DNA of 64,000 bases. It comes from Nitrospirae bacterium JdFR-86. GTDB lineage: Bacteria; Nitrospirota; Thermodesulfovibrionia; Thermodesulfovibrionales; JdFR-86. The notes under the pieces were generated by a model that ran no database searches, was not told where the DNA came from, and saw only the letters and a list, made by a program, of their open reading frames with translations. Below are positions 60,061-64,000 of this stretch, in pieces. The DNA is taken from contig MTOV01000015.1 in assembly GCA_002011815.1 (NCBI GenBank), positions 65,405-129,404 on the forward strand, read 5' to 3'. Position numbers and translations under genes: made by a program. How positions within the stretch are numbered: the first letter of the stretch is position 1; each line of letters opens with the position of its first letter.

Positions 60061-61674
60061 ATAGCGGCGATTTACGGCAACATATCAGGCCTTAAGGGCA
60101 GTGAGCTGAATTCTCTCCAGAGGATATACCGGAGAAGAGTCCCGCCGCAGAGTATTTTCACTCCTGAGCTTGCAAAATACCTTTCAACTGTTTCCGGACA
60201 GATAAACCGGCAGATAGGCGTGCTTATCGCAAGAGACGGCATTGTGACTCATGTGATAGTGGGTGATGCAAAAGGCATATTTATTCCATCGCTTGAGGAT
60301 TATCCACTGGGCAGAAAGGCATTAAGAGGATTGAGACTTGTCCATACACATCTTAGAAACGAGGAACTGACTCAGGATGACCTTACAGACCTTGCCCTCC
60401 TCAGACTTGACCTTGTTGCTGCAATAGGAGTAAAGGACGGCGGCATAGGAAAAATTTATCTTGCTCATCTTACGCCTCAGGGCGTGCAAAAAACAGAATA
60501 TTATCCGGAGTTTGATTTCGCTGACTTCATACACTCCCTTGAAGAAGAGATGCAGCGCAGAAGACTCTTTGACCAGACTGACCCAAGGGAAAGGGCTATT
60601 CTTATAAGCGTTTCAAAGAGTCCGAAATACGAGCAGGAAGACTCTATTGAGGAACTCAAAGAACTTGCTGAATCAAGCGATGTGCTCGTTCTGGATACTG
60701 TAATTCAAAGGCCAAAGGAGATTAACCCCCGGTATCTCATGGGAGAGGGAAAGCTTAAGGAGGTCATCATAAACGCCCTGAACAGGGGGGCGACGATTCT
60801 TATATTCGACCAGGACCTTACTCCGTCTCAGATAAAATCCATAAGTGAGTTGACTGAGCTTAAAGTAATAGACCGTTCCCAGCTTATACTGGATATATTT
60901 GCAAGGCGCGCTCACAGCCGGGACGGAAAGGTTCAGGTGGAACTGGCACAGCTTAAATACAGACTGCCAAGGCTTTCAGGCAGGGGGACTGCAATGTCAA
61001 GGCTGATGGGAGGCATAGGCGGAAGAGGACCAGGTGAGATGAAACTTGAGGTTGACAGAAGACGCGTGCGCGACAGAATACACCTGCTTGAAAAACAACT
61101 GAAGTCCCTGAGCGAAGCCAGAAGGCAGAGAAAGAGAAGAAGGGTTCAGAGCGGAATACCTATCGTTTCCATAGTAGGTTATACAAACGCAGGGAAGTCC
61201 ACACTCCTGAATGCCCTGACCAATAGTTCCACTTTTGTCGAAGAAAAAATGTTTGCCACCCTGGACACTGCGACAAGAAGGCTCAGGTTTCCAAGGGAAA
61301 GAGAGATAGTCATTACTGATACAGTCGGTTTTATAAGAGACCTTCCCAAAGACCTTATGGCTGCCTTCAGGGCTACGCTTGAAGAACTTGAGGATGCAGA
61401 CGTGCTCCTTCACCTTGTGGATGCCTCTAATCCAAGATTTCCGCAGCAGATAGCCTCAGTTGAAAAAATACTGGATGAGCTTTCTCTTTCAGAGAAAGAG
61501 CGTATTCTCGTATTTAACAAGATTGACAAACTTAGTGAAGAGGAGGTCAGAAATATCACTGCAAGATACGGTGCTGTAGCCATATCAGCCCTCGACCCTT
61601 CAACATTCGCTCCTCTTTTAAAAGCAATAGAAGAGCGCATCTGGCATGAAAAGTTGGTGGAAACACAGGTATAA
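60061..61674 (+). CDS. hflX: HflX GTPase; conserved N-terminus starts at non-canonical ATA codon (60061)
   Basis: Track ORF starts at 60220 inside the N-domain (IGV-LIARDG). Upstream same frame reads (M)AAIYGNISGLKGSELNSLQRIYRRRVPPQSIFTPELAKYLSTVSGQINRQIGV. SD AAAGGAG 6 nt before ATA. GTPase motifs GYTNAGKSTLLNAL, DTVGFIRDLP. Confidence 0.9.
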   Translation: MAAIYGNISGLKGSELNSLQRIYRRRVPPQSIFTPELAKYLSTVSGQINRQIGVLIARDGIVTHVIVGDAKGIFIPSLEDYPLGRKALRGLRLVHTHLRNEELTQDDLTDLALLRLDLVAAIGVKDGGIGKIYLAHLTPQGVQKTEYYPEFDFADFIHSLEEEMQRRRLFDQTDPRERAILISVSKSPKYEQEDSIEELKELAESSDVLVLDTVIQRPKEINPRYLMGEGKLKEVIINALNRGATILIFDQDLTPSQIKSISELTELKVIDRSQLILDIFARRAHSRDGKVQVELAQLKYRLPRLSGRGTAMSRLMGGIGGRGPGEMKLEVDRRRVRDRIHLLEKQLKSLSEARRQRKRRRVQSGIPIVSIVGYTNAGKSTLLNALTNSSTFVEEKMFATLDTATRRLRFPREREIVITDTVGFIRDLPKDLMAAFRATLEELEDADVLLHLVDASNPRFPQQIASVEKILDELSLSEKERILVFNKIDKLSEEEVRNITARYGAVAISALDPSTFAPLLKAIEERIWHEKLVETQV

Positions 61675-61765
61675 TAGGCAGGCTTAAAGTGGCTCAAGAT
61701 TTTGTTCGCTCGCAACATCTTTGATTCCGGTTGAAGAGTTTGAGCCGGGAAATCGGAGTGTAAAA

Positions 61766-62851
61766 ATGATAGAATTTGCCCCTAAATGGATAGCATGGGA
61801 AATAACCAGAAGGTGCAATCTCAAGTGTGTGCACTGCCGTTCTTCTTCTGAAGAAGAAGTAAAAGGGCATCCTGATTTTTCTACAGAAGAGGCGCTTCGG
61901 ATACTGGATGATATCTCAAGTTATGCAAAACCAGTGGTGGTGCTTTCAGGCGGAGAGCCTCTTTTAAGAAAAGACGTCTTTGAGATAGCCAGCTATGGAA
62001 CAGCTAAAGGACTGAGAATGTGTCTTGCCACAAACGGCACTCTTGTTACCGGTGAGATATGTAAAAAGATAAAGGACTCAGGAATAAAAATAGTGTCTCT
62101 AAGTCTTGACGGTTCGACTGAAAGCGTTCATGACGACTTCAGGGCGCAAAAAGGTGCATTTCAAGGAATAATAAACGCTGCAAGGCTTTTTAGAGAGCAC
62201 GGGATAGAATTTATCATCAACTCGTCGTTTACAAAGCGAAATCAAGAGGAGATTCCAAAGGTCTATCAGCTTGCAAAGGAGCTTGGCGCAACTGCATGGT
62301 ATATGTTCATGATAGTGCCCACTGGAAGAGGCGAGGAAATAATGAGCGAACTCATCTCAAAAGAAGACTACGAAGAGATACTCGAATGGCACTATCAGAT
62401 GGAGAAGGATGAAAAAGACATGCTTGTCAGACCTACATGCGCGCCCCATTATTACAGAATAGTTCTTCAGAAGTCAAAAGAAGAGGGCAGGAAGTTCCAG
62501 AGAAGGACTCTCAAGTTCTCTACAGGCGGGGCAAAAGGCTGTATTGCAGGACAGCTTATATGCCTTATAGATGTGGACGGTAATGTGCTCCCATGCAGTT
62601 ACTTCCCCAAGCCGGCAGGAAACATAAGGGAAAAGTCTTTTAAAGATATATGGGAAAACTCAGAGCTTTTCAAGGAGTTAAGGGATTTCAAGAGTTACAA
62701 AGGCAAGTGCGGTTCGTGTGAGTATATAAATGTTTGCGGTGGCTGCCGTGCAAGGGCGTATGCTGTAAGCGGGGACTATCTTGAAGAAGAACCCTTCTGC
62801 GGATATATGCCGGTGAAAATGAGAAAGAAACTGATAAAAAAGGGTAAATAA
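61766..62851 (+). CDS. Radical SAM/SPASM protein, NirJ/AhbC/AhbD-like
   Basis: [21 protein letters not shown] (CX3CX2C), [18 protein letters not shown]-terminal [23 protein letters not shown]...[31 protein letters not shown]; immediately upstream of hemE. Confidence 0.83.
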   Translation: MIEFAPKWIAWEITRRCNLKCVHCRSSSEEEVKGHPDFSTEEALRILDDISSYAKPVVVLSGGEPLLRKDVFEIASYGTAKGLRMCLATNGTLVTGEICKKIKDSGIKIVSLSLDGSTESVHDDFRAQKGAFQGIINAARLFREHGIEFIINSSFTKRNQEEIPKVYQLAKELGATAWYMFMIVPTGRGEEIMSELISKEDYEEILEWHYQMEKDEKDMLVRPTCAPHYYRIVLQKSKEEGRKFQRRTLKFSTGGAKGCIAGQLICLIDVDGNVLPCSYFPKPAGNIREKSFKDIWENSELFKELRDFKSYKGKCGSCEYINVCGGCRARAYAVSGDYLEEEPFCGYMPVKMRKKLIKKGK

Positions 62852-62884
62852 TTTTAGGTCTGTGACATTGATTTTGGAGGCATT

Positions 62885-63907
62885 ATGAACGATGTGTTTC
62901 TTAAGGCGTGTCGCGGCGAGGAGGTTCCGTATACACCTGTCTGGCTTATGAGGCAGGCGGGCAGATACATGAAAGAGTATCAGGATGTCAGGTCACAGGT
63001 GGATTTTCTTACGCTGTGCAAGACTCCTGAACTTGCCGCAAAGGTAACGCTTCAACCTGTGGACATACTCGGAGTGGATGCAGCAATCCTGTTTTCAGAC
63101 ATTCTTATACCCATTGAGGCAATGGGTATGAGGCTTGAGTTTTCAGAAAGTAAAGGGCCTCTGCTTTCAGAACCCATAAGGAACAGGACTCTTGTTGACC
63201 GCCTCACAGTGCCTGTGCCTGAGGACGACCTCGATTTTGTGCTTGAGACCATAAGGATATTGAGGAGAAAACTTAGTGTTCCGCTTATCGGGTTTTCAGG
63301 CGCACCTTTCACTCTTGCAACATACATGATAGAGGGTGGAAGTTCAAAGAATTTCCTTAATACAAAAAGGATGATGTTTGAAAAACCAACGCTTTTTAAC
63401 GACCTTATGGAAAAGATAACCCACACTGTAATTTTATATCTCAGTGCCCAGATAAATGCTGGTGCTCAGGCTGTGCAGCTTTTTGATACATGGGCAGGTA
63501 TGCTTGCCCCCCAGGACTACAGGGAGTTTGCCCTGCCTTATGTCAAAAAGACAATTGCCAAGCTGAAAAAGCACGGTGTTCCTGTGATATATTTTGTCAA
63601 TGACTGTGCAGGCATCCTCATGGATATAAAGAAATCCGGTGCAGATGTCATTGGCATAGACTGGAGAGTGGACATCGGTGAGGCTGTTAAAAAAATCGGC
63701 AAAAAGTGTGCTGTTCAGGGAAACCTTGACCCCTGTGCCCTTTTCCTTTCAGAGGACAGACTCAGGGAAAGGGTTGAAGACATATTGCAGAAAGCAAAGT
63801 CGGCAAAAGGTCATGTATTCAACCTGGGGCATGGAGTGCTCCCTGACACACCTGTAGAAGCCGCCAGAGCCTTGGTAAAGGCTGTCCATGAGCTGAGTGG
63901 TGAATGA
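62885..63907 (+). CDS. hemE: Uroporphyrinogen decarboxylase
   Basis: [75 protein letters not shown]. Confidence 0.97.
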   Translation: MNDVFLKACRGEEVPYTPVWLMRQAGRYMKEYQDVRSQVDFLTLCKTPELAAKVTLQPVDILGVDAAILFSDILIPIEAMGMRLEFSESKGPLLSEPIRNRTLVDRLTVPVPEDDLDFVLETIRILRRKLSVPLIGFSGAPFTLATYMIEGGSSKNFLNTKRMMFEKPTLFNDLMEKITHTVILYLSAQINAGAQAVQLFDTWAGMLAPQDYREFALPYVKKTIAKLKKHGVPVIYFVNDCAGILMDIKKSGADVIGIDWRVDIGEAVKKIGKKCAVQGNLDPCALFLSEDRLRERVEDILQKAKSAKGHVFNLGHGVLPDTPVEAARALVKAVHELSGE

Positions 63908-64000
63908 GAACAGGAGTAATCCTTCTTAATCTTGGTGGTCCTGATTCACTTCAGGCGATAAAGCCGTTTCTTTATAATCTTTTTTCAGACAGACAGATAA
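63904..64000 (+). CDS. hemH: Ferrochelatase (partial, runs off window end)
   Basis: ATG overlapping hemE stop (ATGA): [32 protein letters not shown]. Confidence 0.9.
   Translation, partial: MRTGVILLNLGGPDSLQAIKPFLYNLFSDRQI

Overview
This window is a chromosomal segment of about 64 kb from a bacterium. Gene content (alternative GT-C glycosyltransferases, DmsE/MtrB-type cytochrome and porin, BadF-type activase, TatD-radical SAM fusion) suggests a Nitrospirota- or deltaproteobacteria-like lineage; this is inference only. Coding density is high and most genes are housekeeping: gapA-pgk, speD, asd, an iscU/iscS/tusA-like/rrf2 cluster, pyrDK, greA, polA, xerC, ybeY, phoH, queA/queH, yggS-proC-yggT-divIVA-hisS, hflX, hemE-hemH. 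I see no CRISPR array, prophage or transposon. Accessory content: (i) a putative pilin-glycosylation locus with two type IV prepilins flanking YfhO, TPR/GT-C, GT2 and STT3-like genes; (ii) an outer-membrane electron-conduit pair, a decaheme lipoprotein cytochrome with one unusual CX3CH site plus an MtrB/PioB-like porin; (iii) a free-standing archaeal-type ThrRS editing domain; (iv) a bS22-like 31-aa ORF absent from the ORF track; (v) two large Ser/Thr-linker lipoproteins. The most unusual observation is that three conserved genes (phoH, a SpoIID-family gene, hflX) have conserved N-termini extending upstream of the ORF-track start, into reading frame with no ATG/GTG/TTG start. They appear to start at ACG (or CTT), CTG and ATA, each with a good Shine-Dalgarno sequence.
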